Of a stretch of DNA of 64,000 bases, positions 9,392 through 17,852 are shown one piece after another. Under the pieces are notes generated by a model. That model saw only the letters and a list, made by a program, of their open reading frames with translations. It had not been told where the DNA came from and made no database searches. The DNA comes from Bacteroidales bacterium. GTDB taxonomy: Bacteria; Bacteroidota; Bacteroidia; Bacteroidales; Bacteroidaceae. Position numbers and translations under genes: made by a program. The stretch's first letter is position 1, and each line of letters begins with the position of its first letter. The DNA lies in the NCBI GenBank assembly GCA_012729225.1, contig JAAYDO010000052.1:1-64000 (forward strand). The letters are read 5' to 3'.

Positions 9392-11470
9392 TTAAGACTT
9401 CTCTTCACTGTCTCTAACCTTTCTCAACACCATAGCAGACCTGGCAGGTATGTATAGTTTCAGCCAGCCCTTACGGTCTCCCTCATAGATAGGGTCATAG
9501 TTGGTGAAATGATGCACGGAATCGTCTGCAAACCCATTACCGCCAAAGTTCTTGCTATCTGTGTTGAGCACCACATCATAGCAACCCTGAGGCACAATAA
9601 AGCCATAGTCAGTATAAGACCTATCTGGGGAGAAGTTAAACACAAAGAGAAGGTCACCTCTTGAGAAAGCAAGAATCTGGTCACCATCATTGTGCCACAC
9701 CTCCACCACAGGAGTCTTCTGGAAGTTCTTCTCAGACTTTATCACCTTGAGCATCTCCTCGTCAAAGTCTCCTAAGTAGCAGTAGCACAACTCTTTATTA
9801 TCAACAAGATTCCACTGACGGCGAGCATACTTATGACTCCATCCGTTGCCCTCTCTTGGAAAGTCTATCCACTCGGGATGACCAAATTCATTGCCCATGA
9901 AGTTAAGGTATCCACCATTCATGGTAGAAGCCGTGAGCAAGCGAATCATCTTGTGGAGTGCTATACCTCGATGGGCTATGAAATTCTCGTCACCCTTCTT
10001 GAAATGCCAATACATATCGGCATCTATCAGACGGAACACAATCGTCTTATCCCCCACCAATGCCTGATCGTGCGACTCTGCATAGGAGATGGTCTTCTCA
10101 TCCTGACGACGGTTTGTTGTCTCCCAAAACATGCTGGAAGGTTTCCAATCCTCATCTCTCAGTTCCTTGATTGTCTTGATCCAGTAGTCTGGAATATTCA
10201 TGGCCATGCGATAGTCAAAGCCATATCCTCCATCCTTGAATGGAGCGGCCAGACCTGGCATGCCCGAAACCTCCTCTGCAATAGTGATTGCCTTGGGGTT
10301 CACCTCATGTATGAGCAAGTTCGCCAAAGTGAGATAAGCGATAGCCTCGTCATCCTCATGACCATTGTAGTAATCGCCATATCCGCCAAAAGCATCACCC
10401 AGACCATGACTATAATAAAGCATGGAAGTTACACCATCAAAGCGAAAGCCGTCAAACTTAAACTCTTCCAACCAGTATTTGCAGTTGGAAAGCAAGTAGT
10501 GCACCACCTCATTCTTGCCATAGTCAAAACAGAGAGAATCCCAAGCAGGATGTTCCCTCCTACCTCCCTGCATGAAGTATTGACAGCCATCTCCAGCAAA
10601 ATTGCCAAGACCCTCTCCCTCATTCTTCACGGCATGAGAGTGCACAATATCCATAATCACGGCAATGCCCATCTGGTGAGCAGTGTCAATCAGTTCCTTC
10701 AGTTCCTCTGGAGTGCCAAAACGGCTGGAAGGGGCAAAGAAGTTGCTGACATGATAGCCAAACGAACCATAATAGGGATGCTCTGCCACCGCCATCACCT
10801 GAATGGCGTTATAGCCATCCTTCTTGATGCGAGGAAGAACATTGTCCTTAAATTCAATGTAAGTGCCCACCTTCTCTTCATCTTGAGCCATGCCTATATG
10901 ACATTCGTAGATGAGCAAAGGATTGGTGTCAGGCTTGAAGTTCTTCTTCTTGAACACGTATGGCTCGGCAGGAGACCACACCTGTGCAGAGAATATTTTC
11001 GTCTGCTCATCCTGCACCACTCTATTGGCATAAGAAGGGATTCGCTCGCCTTCTCCACCTTCCCACTTGACCTTCAGCTTGTAGAGATCTCCATGATGCA
11101 TCTGACCAGCCTTGAGTTTTATTTCCCAGTTGCCATTGTCAATGCGCTTCATCTGATAGGCCACATCTTCCTGCCAATCATTGAAATCACCTATCACATA
11201 AATCTCTTTGGCATGAGGAGCCCACTCTCTCAGCATCCAACCTCGGGATGTCTTGTGCAATCCAAAGTAAAGATGACCGCTGGCAAAATCAGATAGTGTC
11301 TGATTGCCACCATTTGTCAGCAGATTCAGTTTGTAGAGCACATGGTCATGCCTCCCCTTGATGGCTTCCTCAAATGGCTCAAGCCAAGGGTCGTTCTTCA
11401 CAATACCAATATGCTTCACCACCGCAACCTTCTTAGGAGCATCCTTCTCTACCTTTTTCTTAGTAGCCAT
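9392..11470 (-). CDS. glgB: 1,4-alpha-glucan branching enzyme, GH13_8-like
   Basis: This enzyme makes alpha-1,6 branches in glycogen. The 692-aa protein has an N-terminal segment (NDPWLEPFEEAIKGR) like animal and plant branching enzymes. A CBM48-type domain follows, then the GH13 barrel. The barrel has DIVHSHA, the nucleophile in FRFDGV (about residue 343), the acid in IAEEVSG (about 397) and the third Asp in ESHDQA. These point to the GH13_8 subfamily rather than the E. coli type. The start ATG lies 4 bp after the yhcH stop, so the two are co-transcribed. The synthase and phosphorylase are encoded 26 kb away at 37.7-41.9 kb. Confidence 0.94.
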   Translation of the reverse strand: MATKKKVEKDAPKKVAVVKHIGIVKNDPWLEPFEEAIKGRHDHVLYKLNLLTNGGNQTLSDFASGHLYFGLHKTSRGWMLREWAPHAKEIYVIGDFNDWQEDVAYQMKRIDNGNWEIKLKAGQMHHGDLYKLKVKWEGGEGERIPSYANRVVQDEQTKIFSAQVWSPAEPYVFKKKNFKPDTNPLLIYECHIGMAQDEEKVGTYIEFKDNVLPRIKKDGYNAIQVMAVAEHPYYGSFGYHVSNFFAPSSRFGTPEELKELIDTAHQMGIAVIMDIVHSHAVKNEGEGLGNFAGDGCQYFMQGGRREHPAWDSLCFDYGKNEVVHYLLSNCKYWLEEFKFDGFRFDGVTSMLYYSHGLGDAFGGYGDYYNGHEDDEAIAYLTLANLLIHEVNPKAITIAEEVSGMPGLAAPFKDGGYGFDYRMAMNIPDYWIKTIKELRDEDWKPSSMFWETTNRRQDEKTISYAESHDQALVGDKTIVFRLIDADMYWHFKKGDENFIAHRGIALHKMIRLLTASTMNGGYLNFMGNEFGHPEWIDFPREGNGWSHKYARRQWNLVDNKELCYCYLGDFDEEMLKVIKSEKNFQKTPVVEVWHNDGDQILAFSRGDLLFVFNFSPDRSYTDYGFIVPQGCYDVVLNTDSKNFGGNGFADDSVHHFTNYDPIYEGDRKGWLKLYIPARSAMVLRKVRDSEEKS

Positions 11471-11474
11471 TGTA

Positions 11475-11918
11475 TCATGCTTTTACTTTGAAAACCACTT
11501 TCTTGATTTTCTCCTCATTAGAGATGCAAGGTGCATGTCCATCTTCAGGAAAGAAAACAATAAACTCACCAGGGTGTACTGTGATATACTGTTCGGGACG
11601 CTCCTGATAGAAGGAGACATCCTTCTGAGCGTCATATTCTACTTGTGGAAGACTCTTGCGAGGTGAATAGCCCATTGTTTCAGCACATGACAACGGAATC
11701 TGTATATCAATCATCTTGCTATGGGTTTCGAGTCTTGCATCCTCCATGCTCTCGCCCTTTGAGGTTAAATGATTGGCAAAAAGGCTATTGCCTTCCAAAC
11801 ATACCTTACCATCAGGTTGAGCAACTAAATTTGTCTTGTTCAGATATTCCACCACTTTAGGGAAAAGCGGGTTAATAGAGGCATAACGGCCTAAGTTTTC
11901 AAGCGTGTCTAAAATCAT
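11475..11918 (-). CDS. YhcH/YjgK/YiaL family (DUF386) protein
   Basis: This is a 147-aa single-domain protein of the YhcH/YjgK/YiaL cupin-like family. Some members are linked to sugar metabolism (sialic acid operons, evolved beta-galactosidase beta subunit). Typical features are the central SKMIDIQIPLSCAETMGY stretch, the phrase HPGEFIVFFPEDGHAPCI carrying probable metal-binding His residues, and the ending KVVFKVKA. It lies directly upstream of glgB with a 4-bp gap, which suggests a sugar-related role, but no substrate can be named. Confidence 0.88.
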   Translation of the reverse strand: MILDTLENLGRYASINPLFPKVVEYLNKTNLVAQPDGKVCLEGNSLFANHLTSKGESMEDARLETHSKMIDIQIPLSCAETMGYSPRKSLPQVEYDAQKDVSFYQERPEQYITVHPGEFIVFFPEDGHAPCISNEEKIKKVVFKVKA

Positions 11919-11974
11919 ACGTATTATTAATTATTAGTTAAAGTTGTTGTCATTTTCTTTATATCTGTAACGCA

Positions 11975-11982
11975 CAAACGTA
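11975..11982 (-). promoter_or_regulatory. Probable -7 box for yhcH-glgB
   Basis: On the minus strand this reads TACGTTTG, an exact match to the Bacteroidota -7 consensus TAnnTTTG, 56 bp upstream of the yhcH start. No clear TTTG lies at the -33 position. It separates yhcH-glgB from the preceding phosphatase gene. Confidence 0.5.
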
Positions 11983-12018
11983 ATGCCTGTAACACCATAG
12001 ACACCATGCCTGCAACGG

Positions 12019-12864
12019 CTATATGGCTTCTTGTCCCTTCATAGACTCACCAACATGTCTGAGCATCACCTCATGAAGCAGTCCATTAGTGGCAAGCACC
12101 TGCCGTCCCGACTTCCAATCATCATCTCCTCCTCGATAGTCAGTCACCCTTCCACCTGCTTCCATCAAGATGCACGCACCTGCCGCCACATCCCAGGGCT
12201 GAATGAAAGATTCCACATACACATCCACCTTTCCTGATGCCAGATAGCAGAGTTCTGCCTCTGCACTACCATTACTGCGGATACTGGCACAATGACCAAA
12301 AAGCCTGCCCGTCAAACTCAAGCAAAACTGCCTGTAATCCTCTGCATTATATGGGTATCCTATCATCACGAGTGCCTGATCCAAATTGTCCAGACTCGTC
12401 ACATGAATCGGTTTACCGTTGAGAAAAGCCCCCTGACCTTTCGCCGCATAATACAGTTCCTTGCGGGTCACCTCATACACCACTCCCAACAGAAAGTCGG
12501 TCTTGTCACACAAAGCTATAGAGACACAATAGGGTGCGAGGTCATGTATGAAATTGGTCGTGCCATCCAGCGGATCAACCACCCAAAAGAGTTCACTCTC
12601 TTCCTCCTTCTGTTCCACGGTCTTCTCTTCTGTGATGAAACCTGCTTCAGGAAGTATTTCCTTCAGACGAGAAACAATCATCTTCTCGCTTCCCTTGTCC
12701 ACATAGCTCACATAGTCATGACTATGCTTATGTTCCACCCTGCTCTGGTCGAAAGCCTCTCGCTGCTCCGCTATGTACAGACCCGCCTCGGTGGCGAGTT
12801 TCTTCACTTCCTCCAACACGGATGAAAGCTTCTCTTTAGAATTGACGAGGTTTTGCATTCTCAT
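12019..12864 (-). CDS. Inositol monophosphatase family protein (SuhB-like)
   Basis: This is a Mg2+-dependent phosphatase of the inositol monophosphatase family, 281 aa. Motifs are GFITEEKT (metal Glu), WVVDPLDGTTNFIHDL (the DPLDGTTNF signature) and QPWDVAAGACILMEAGG near the C-terminus. All metal ligands appear to be present. The family acts on inositol phosphates or other small phosphate esters, and SuhB also acts in rRNA transcription in some bacteria; the substrate here is unknown. Translation could start at ATG 12864 or two codons later. It follows the MORN gene after 16 bp on the same strand. Confidence 0.9.
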   Translation of the reverse strand: MRMQNLVNSKEKLSSVLEEVKKLATEAGLYIAEQREAFDQSRVEHKHSHDYVSYVDKGSEKMIVSRLKEILPEAGFITEEKTVEQKEEESELFWVVDPLDGTTNFIHDLAPYCVSIALCDKTDFLLGVVYEVTRKELYYAAKGQGAFLNGKPIHVTSLDNLDQALVMIGYPYNAEDYRQFCLSLTGRLFGHCASIRSNGSAEAELCYLASGKVDVYVESFIQPWDVAAGACILMEAGGRVTDYRGGDDDWKSGRQVLATNGLLHEVMLRHVGESMKGQEAI

Positions 12865-12880
12865 GAATGAGTGTGTTCAA

Positions 12881-14002
12881 TTACTGTCCCATAAGTCTTC
12901 CACGGTTGTAGATGCCTTTGCGAATCACATTGCCCGCACGGTCTTTCTCCACAAAAGCACCATCCCTCTGATCGTTGAGGAATGAACCCTCAAAGCGTGT
13001 TCCGTCTGCCGACTCTTCCACACCCTTGCCATTCTTCATGCCCTCCTTGAAGAATCCCTTAAACTTAGTGCCATCCGACAGGCGAAGCACACCCTCGCCA
13101 CTCATCTCTCCGCCAGCCCATTCGCCATCATACACATCACCATTTGCTCCTGTGAACTTGCCGCGACCATGTTCCCTGTCTTCTGCCCAGTAGCCCTCAT
13201 ACCTCGACCCGTCAGGCCAAGTGTAAGTGCCAAAACCGCTCATGAGGCCATTCTTGAACTGACCAACATATTTGCGCTTGTCGGAATAGGTGAAGATACC
13301 CTGGCCCGTGCGCTCTCCATTCTGGTAGTCACCCTCATAAATATCTCCGTTCTTAAACTTATAGATACCCTTTCCATGCATCATGTCCTCCTTCCAGTTG
13401 CCTGTGTAGAAGTCACCATTAGCATAGGTATATTTCCCTTGTCCGTTGCGCATGTCATTATCCATCTCGCCCTCATAGATCGAGCCATCCCTCCAGTCGA
13501 AGACTCCACGTCCCGACTTCTTGTCATCCTTCCAGCTTCCATCATAATAAATGCCATTGGCCCAAGTGTATCTTCCCTGTCCTGTGCGCTTGTCCTGCAT
13601 CCATTCGCCCGTGTATTTATCTCCGTTGTAATAATACATGGTGCCAAATCCCTGCTGATAATCTATATACCAAAGACCATCGTACTTATTGTTGTTGGCA
13701 AAATAATACACACCTCTTCCGTGCTGATGATCTTGATGCCAGTTGCCTTCATATTTCTCACCATCGGTGAATGTATAGACCCCATAGCCCTGACGCTTAC
13801 CCTTCTCATACTCACCCTCATAGGTGTCACCTGTTTTGAATGTGGTCTTTCCCTTTCCATGAGGCTTTCCGCCTTCCAACTCACCGTAATATTTTGATTG
13901 ATCTTTAGGAAACACATAGTTTCCAATCACCACCTTCTGGGCATTCATTGCCAAGGCACTGAATGCCATTATTCCTGCTAAAATATATTTAGAAATATTC
14001 AT
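12881..14002 (-). CDS. Exported MORN-repeat protein
   Basis: This is a 373-aa protein made almost entirely of MORN repeats. The start is placed at ATG 14000-14002 because it gives a clean signal peptide (ISKYILAGIMAFSALAMNAQ); an upstream in-frame start would add 13 residues before it. After the signal come about 14 consecutive 23-residue units of the form YxGxWxxxxxxGxGxYxxxxGxx; the last two are degenerate. MORN repeats form an elongated beta sheet, and in eukaryotes they bind lipids or proteins. No catalytic domain is present. It is probably periplasmic or surface-exposed, with unknown function. The 69-bp DNA periodicity could allow repeat-number change. Confidence 0.9.
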   Translation of the reverse strand: MNISKYILAGIMAFSALAMNAQKVVIGNYVFPKDQSKYYGELEGGKPHGKGKTTFKTGDTYEGEYEKGKRQGYGVYTFTDGEKYEGNWHQDHQHGRGVYYFANNNKYDGLWYIDYQQGFGTMYYYNGDKYTGEWMQDKRTGQGRYTWANGIYYDGSWKDDKKSGRGVFDWRDGSIYEGEMDNDMRNGQGKYTYANGDFYTGNWKEDMMHGKGIYKFKNGDIYEGDYQNGERTGQGIFTYSDKRKYVGQFKNGLMSGFGTYTWPDGSRYEGYWAEDREHGRGKFTGANGDVYDGEWAGGEMSGEGVLRLSDGTKFKGFFKEGMKNGKGVEESADGTRFEGSFLNDQRDGAFVEKDRAGNVIRKGIYNRGRLMGQ

Positions 14003-14056
14003 GTTTTCGGTTTGTAAAATAACAATTATATCTGTTGGCACGGTGCCATTTGGTTA

Positions 14057-14064
14057 CAAAGGTA
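14057..14064 (-). promoter_or_regulatory. Probable -7 box for MORN gene
   Basis: On the minus strand this reads TACCTTTG, an exact TAnnTTTG match 54 bp upstream of the MORN gene start. The -33 position has no good TTTG. Confidence 0.5.
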
Positions 14065-14190
14065 ACGATTTCTTTTGAATTTTTCGCTATTCATTAAGTT
14101 TTATTATATATTTTTTTTGCGAGTTCAACGAATGGCGGATGTCTATAAACCAACAAGAACACCGAGAACAAAGTTGTTAAATCATTTTGC

Positions 14191-14214
14191 GGAGGAGACA
14201 GTTTCCTCCTTTTT
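14191..14214 (+). terminator. Orphan terminator-like hairpin
   Basis: GGAGGA (14191-14196) pairs with TCCTCC (14204-14209) over a 7-nt loop and is followed by five T residues on the plus strand. No plus-strand gene precedes it; the neighbouring gene runs leftward from 14002. It may end a small unannotated transcript or be fortuitous. Confidence 0.35.
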
Positions 14215-14440
14215 CTTCAGGTGAAGAGGGTGAAACAACATGAATCCGTCGAATCTGGAAGATGAAACAGTTTGTTTTGATGGTTAGTCCCTCTTTTCAT
14301 TCACGCTCCATTCCTTCATTTTTTCACATAAATCCTCGCCCCCCCCTTGTGGGATTTACATGCTGTGGAAGAAGGTTGAAGAAATTCGGCAGGTTTTGTC
14401 TCAAGGCGATTCATTCAAGAAAGCGAATGGCTCAATCCTT

Positions 14441-14682
14441 GTCCTTCAAAATCTTTATATCTTATTTATATGCAACGATTTATACATATTTATAAATTCC
14501 ATGCTGATAAAGTCAAAAACGCACGCGTGGTTCATTGCCCATCGCACCATTGTTCATGGGCACTTGAAGCATTGTTCGTTGGTCACCGCACCATTGTTCG
14601 TTGGGACATGAAGCATGCTTCAATCATGCGAGGTGGCAAATGGCAGGAACCTCCCACCATTTCATTCTCTCACACATACACC
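14441..14682. repeat. Dispersed element, copy A (about 240 bp)
   Basis: This stretch is collinear with 56381-56646. Shared blocks in order are AATCTTTATATCTT, then TCAAAAACGCA followed by TGGTTCAT, then CATCGCACCATTGTTCAT, GAAGCATTGTTCGTTGG, CATGCGAG, and finally a block ending in TTTCAT..CTCACACA..ACACC. The order and spacing are largely kept while the sequence has diverged. It carries no convincing reading frame. The centre is the 22-bp repeat array at 14521-14621. Confidence 0.8.
14521..14621. repeat. 22-bp tandem repeat array, locus A
   Basis: Four full units with a 22-23 bp period are followed by a truncated one. Units begin with a 12-bp core such as GAAGCATTGTTC or GCACCATTGTTC and continue with a 10-bp spacer often starting GTTGG. 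The array ends in GAAGCATGCTTC, a perfect 12-bp palindrome that looks like a fusion of the two core orientations. Related arrays are at 23213-23300 and 56466-56580. Confidence 0.8.
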
Positions 14683-14690
14683 ATTATCAA

Positions 14691-14718
14691 CCCTCCCTAA
14701 AAGGTCTATTAGGGAGGG
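14691..14718. terminator. Perfect 10-bp hairpin after dispersed element A
   Basis: CCCTCCCTAA (14691-14700) and TTAGGGAGGG (14709-14718) form a perfect 10-bp stem over an 8-nt loop. It lies directly behind element copy A and has no T run on either strand. No annotated gene ends nearby, so it may belong to the element or to an RNA made from it. Confidence 0.45.
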
Positions 14719-14818
14719 GCTATTTCACAGTACTTGAATTTAACAAGCAAGTTCAATAAATCCATGCGTTATTTCTGAATAAACGCATGAGGGAAACCTC
14801 CTTTTTCTCTTCGGCAAG

Positions 14819-14856
14819 ACTTCGATATGCTTTCGATAGACCTTCGATGCGAGAAG
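14819..14856. repeat. Tandem 11-bp repeat, three units
   Basis: Three 11-bp units of the CCTTCGATATG type, all slightly degenerate, are followed by GAGAAG. It is the second of three loci of this family and lies about 200 bp upstream of the hisH promoter. Confidence 0.7.
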
Positions 14857-15035
14857 ATTCGAAAATTCTTTTTTATCTCTCATGAATTTCTACCACATGC
14901 ACAAGAATTGAAAATAGAGGACGGCAGAACAACCTTGCCCACGCAAAATGTTTGCGAAATGGAGAAAACCACAACATTTTGTTTATCGAACGCATGTTTT
15001 TTTTTATATATTGTGTGTATGTCAATGAAAATTTG

Positions 15036-15043
15036 TAACTTTG
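15036..15043 (+). promoter_or_regulatory. Probable -7 box of the his-lys operon
   Basis: TAACTTTG matches TAnnTTTG exactly, 30 bp upstream of the hisH ATG. The -33 region is AT-rich with only a partial TTTG. No histidine leader peptide or attenuator fits between this site and hisH. Confidence 0.6.
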
Positions 15044-15073
15044 TAGCGTTTTTTGAGGTAAAAAGATAACAAG

Positions 15074-15667
15074 ATGAATTTAGCAATCATAAAATACAAT
15101 GCGGGCAACATTGGTTCAGTGGAGAATGCGGTGAGACGATTGGGTATTGAGCCTCTGGTGACAGATAACGTGGAGTTGATACAAAAGGCTGACCGCGTGA
15201 TTTTTCCAGGACAGGGTGAAGCCCACTCCACTATGGCATATCTGAAGGCTCATGGACTGGACCAAGTGATTGTGAATCTGAAGCAACCAGTGTTGGGCAT
15301 TTGCATCGGCATGCAGTTGCTCTGCCGCCACAGCGAGGAGCAAGACACAGACTGTTTGGGCGTGTTTGATGTGGATGTGAAGCGTTTCATCCCCCAAAGG
15401 CATGAAGACAAAGTGCCACAGATGGGCTGGAATACAATAGAAGATGTGAAGTCACCCCTGTTTGAGGGATTCTCTGACAAGGAGTTTGTGTATTTCATCC
15501 ATAGTTTCTATGTGCCCACATGCGACTGGACAAATGCCACTACTGACTACATCCAGCCCTACTCTGCCGCCCTACACAAAGACAACTTCTATGCCACGCA
15601 GTTCCATCCGGAGAAGAGCGGAAAGGTGGGCGAAAGGATTTTGACGAATTTTTTTAAGATAAAATGA
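15074..15667 (+). CDS. hisH: Imidazole glycerol phosphate synthase, glutaminase subunit
   Basis: HisH hydrolyses glutamine and passes ammonia to HisF in histidine biosynthesis. The 197-aa class I glutamine amidotransferase has FPGQGEAHSTM near residue 45, the nucleophile elbow LGICIGMQLL with Cys77, and FHPEKSG with His178 and Glu180, so the catalytic triad is complete. The stop overlaps the hisA start (ATGA), which indicates translational coupling. It opens a run of seven same-strand genes ending at lysA. Confidence 0.96.
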   Translation: MNLAIIKYNAGNIGSVENAVRRLGIEPLVTDNVELIQKADRVIFPGQGEAHSTMAYLKAHGLDQVIVNLKQPVLGICIGMQLLCRHSEEQDTDCLGVFDVDVKRFIPQRHEDKVPQMGWNTIEDVKSPLFEGFSDKEFVYFIHSFYVPTCDWTNATTDYIQPYSAALHKDNFYATQFHPEKSGKVGERILTNFFKIK

Positions 15668-16386
15668 TAGAGATAATTCCAGCCATAGACATCATCAATG
15701 GCAAATGTGTACGTTTAACCCAAGGTGACTACGACACCAAGAAAGTGTATAGTGAAGACCCCTTAGAGGTGGCAAAAATGTTTGAGGCACATGGCATCAG
15801 ACGTTTGCACACTGTGGATCTGGATGGTGCTCGTTCACAGCATATCGTCAATTACAAGACGATTGAGCGAATTGCAGACCACACCAGCCTGGTCATTGAT
15901 TTCGGTGGTGGCATCAAGAGCGATGAGGACATAGACATTGCCTTTGCCAGTGGTGCTACTATGGTCACAATCGGCAGTGTGGCTGTTAAGAACCCTTCGC
16001 TGTTTGAGACATGGCTGGAGAAATATAACGACAACAAGATCATCCTCGGAGCAGATGTGAAGAATGGCTTCATCAGCATCAATGGCTGGAAGGAAGAAGG
16101 CGATGACCAACTCATCCCATTCCTGCATCGCTATGTGGACAAAGGAGTGGTCAATGTGCTCTGCACCGACATCAGCAAGGATGGCATGCTCGAAGGACCT
16201 GCCACCCAACTGTATGAAGATATTATGAAAGAGTTCCTCGAGTTGCACCTCATTGCCAGCGGTGGCGTGAGTTGCATTGAAGACATAGACATGCTCAACG
16301 CTGCCGGCATCCCAGCAGTGGTGTTTGGCAAGTCCATCTATGAGGGACGCATTAAAATGGAGGATTTGGAAAAATATGTTGGCTAA
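15664..16386 (+). CDS. hisA: Phosphoribosylformimino-AICAR-phosphate isomerase
   Basis: HisA opens the ribose ring of ProFAR to give PRFAR, the substrate of HisF. It is a 240-aa TIM barrel with the catalytic pair Asp9 (IIPAIDI) and Asp169 (CTDISKDGM). The half-barrel phosphate-binding glycines are DFGGGI and IASGGV. It overlaps hisH by 4 bp and hisF by 11 bp, which fits tight coupling of the pathway enzymes. Confidence 0.96.
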   Translation: MIEIIPAIDIINGKCVRLTQGDYDTKKVYSEDPLEVAKMFEAHGIRRLHTVDLDGARSQHIVNYKTIERIADHTSLVIDFGGGIKSDEDIDIAFASGATMVTIGSVAVKNPSLFETWLEKYNDNKIILGADVKNGFISINGWKEEGDDQLIPFLHRYVDKGVVNVLCTDISKDGMLEGPATQLYEDIMKEFLELHLIASGGVSCIEDIDMLNAAGIPAVVFGKSIYEGRIKMEDLEKYVG

Positions 16387-17167
16387 AAGAATCATTCCTT
16401 GTCTTGACATCAAAGACGGGCAAACGGTGAAGGGCACAAACTTCGTGAACCTTCGTCATGCGGGTGACCCTATCGAGTTGGGGAAACTCTACAGCGAACA
16501 GGGTGCAGACGAACTCGTGTATCTGGACATCACTGCTTCCCACGAGGGACGCAAGACTTTCACAGAACTTGTGAAGCGTATTGCTCAAGAAATCAACATT
16601 CCGTTCACCGTGGGCGGCGGCATCAACGAACTTTCGGATGTGGATCGCCTCCTCAATGCAGGTGCAGACAAGGTGAGCATCAACTCTGCTGCTCTCCGCC
16701 GTCCGGAACTGATTGATGAGATTGCCAAGAATTTTGGTAGTCAGGTATGCGTGGTGGCGATTGACGCAAAATGCGAGAACGACACCATTCATGAGAATGG
16801 TGACCCCATGATTGATGGTGACTGGGTGTGCTATGTGAATGGAGGACGTGTGCCCACCCAATACAATCTCTTTGATTGGGCTAAGGAGGTAAACGAGCGA
16901 GGTGCTGGCGAGATTCTCTTCACATCTATGAATCATGATGGTGTGAAGAAGGGATTTGCCGATGTGGCACTGCGCCGCTTGGCTGATTCACTCACCATTC
17001 CTGTCATTGCATCAGGTGGCGCAGGTGCGAAGGAACACTTCCGCGATACCTTCATCAATGGACACAGTGATGCGGCCCTTGCTGCCAGCGTGTTCCATTT
17101 CGGAGAGATTCCTATCCCCGAACTCAAGCAGTATTTGGCAAGCGAAGGAGTCAGTGTGAGACTGTGA
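16376..17167 (+). CDS. hisF: Imidazole glycerol phosphate synthase, cyclase subunit
   Basis: HisF uses ammonia from HisH to close the imidazole ring and release AICAR. The start at ATG 16376 gives [15 protein letters not shown] with the catalytic Asp at position 11; an upstream in-frame start inside hisA would add an unrelated 17-residue extension. Asp130 lies in VAIDAK. Phosphate loops TVGGGI and ASGGAG are present. The family's usual SMDRDG is SMNHDG here. Length 263 aa is slightly above the usual 250 or so, with a small insert near residues 135-150. Confidence 0.95.
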   Translation: MLAKRIIPCLDIKDGQTVKGTNFVNLRHAGDPIELGKLYSEQGADELVYLDITASHEGRKTFTELVKRIAQEINIPFTVGGGINELSDVDRLLNAGADKVSINSAALRRPELIDEIAKNFGSQVCVVAIDAKCENDTIHENGDPMIDGDWVCYVNGGRVPTQYNLFDWAKEVNERGAGEILFTSMNHDGVKKGFADVALRRLADSLTIPVIASGGAGAKEHFRDTFINGHSDAALAASVFHFGEIPIPELKQYLASEGVSVRL

Positions 17168-17233
17168 CCGCACACGCTTTCTGAGGGAAGACACACAAAG
17201 GAAAACAGAATATATCTTATTGGAAATCATATA

Positions 17234-17845
17234 ATGGAAATAGATTTTAACAAAATGAATGGTTTGGTTCCAGCCATTGTGCAGGATGCCAAGACAATGA
17301 AGGTGCTGATGCTCGGATTCATGAACGAGGAAGCATATAAGAAAACATTAGAAACGAAGAAAGTGACTTTCTATAGCCGTACTCGTCAGTCTCTCTGGAC
17401 TAAGGGCGAGACCAGTGGCAACTTCCTCAACGTGGTGGAGATTCTAAACGACTGCGACAAGGATACACTCCTCATCAAGGCTAACCCTATAGGTCCTGTA
17501 TGCCACACAGGTGCAGACACCTGCTGGAATGAGACTAATGACAATCCCATCCTGTTCCTTTCTGAACTGCAGCGTTTCATAGAGAAGCGTCATGCAGAAA
17601 TGCCAGAGGGCAGCTATACTACCTCTCTCTTCAAGGATGGCTGTCACCGCATGGCTCAGAAGGTGGGAGAAGAGGCTTTAGAGGCTGTCATCGAGGCTGT
17701 TGCCAACAACAACGAACGCCTTGTTTATGAAGCATCCGACATGATTTATCACCTCATCGTGTTGCTCACATCCAAAGGATTGAAGATTGAGGATTTGGCT
17801 GCTGAACTGGCAGAAAGACACGACCCTAACTGGCGCAAACATTAA
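17234..17845 (+). CDS. hisIE: Bifunctional phosphoribosyl-AMP cyclohydrolase / phosphoribosyl-ATP pyrophosphatase
   Basis: This fused enzyme carries out the second and third steps of histidine biosynthesis. The N-terminal HisI half has FYSRTRQSLWTKGETSG, NDCDKD and the zinc-binding GPVCHTGADTCW. The C-terminal HisE half has GSYTTSLFKDG, the MazG-like helices KVGEEALEAVIEA and YEASDMIYHLIVLL. At 203 aa it is a typical fused form. It starts 66 bp after hisF and ends 7 bp before the FtsE-like gene. Confidence 0.96.
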   Translation: MEIDFNKMNGLVPAIVQDAKTMKVLMLGFMNEEAYKKTLETKKVTFYSRTRQSLWTKGETSGNFLNVVEILNDCDKDTLLIKANPIGPVCHTGADTCWNETNDNPILFLSELQRFIEKRHAEMPEGSYTTSLFKDGCHRMAQKVGEEALEAVIEAVANNNERLVYEASDMIYHLIVLLTSKGLKIEDLAAELAERHDPNWRKH

Positions 17846-17852
17846 ACAGAAG

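Larger units (their letters stand above)
14003..15073. other. Divergent gene-free kilobase between MORN gene and hisH
   Basis: The MORN gene leaves leftward and hisH leaves rightward, so no gene ends here, yet 1.07 kb is non-coding. It holds a promoter at each edge, an orphan terminator-like hairpin (14191-14214), a run of eight C residues near 14340, a copy of a dispersed element (14441-14682), a perfect 10-bp hairpin (14691-14718) and an 11-bp repeat cluster (14819-14856). Short open frames here are not convincing as genes. Confidence 0.7.

Noticed and set aside
9833..11296. A 487-codon open frame antisense to glgB
   Set aside because: glgB on the other strand has all catalytic motifs; the antisense protein has no recognisable domain and reflects codon bias.
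13169..13897. A 242-codon open frame antisense to the MORN gene
   Set aside because: It is periodic only because the MORN repeats on the other strand are; no signal or domain of its own.
14521..14621. Repeat arrays considered as CRISPR
   Set aside because: The units are directly adjacent with about 10 bp between cores, are degenerate, and vary in core orientation; there are no spacer-length unique sequences and no cas genes.
14262..14700. Plus-strand frames of 76-83 codons in the divergent region
   Set aside because: They run through the dispersed element and its repeats, are not conserved in copy C, and lack promoters or start signals.
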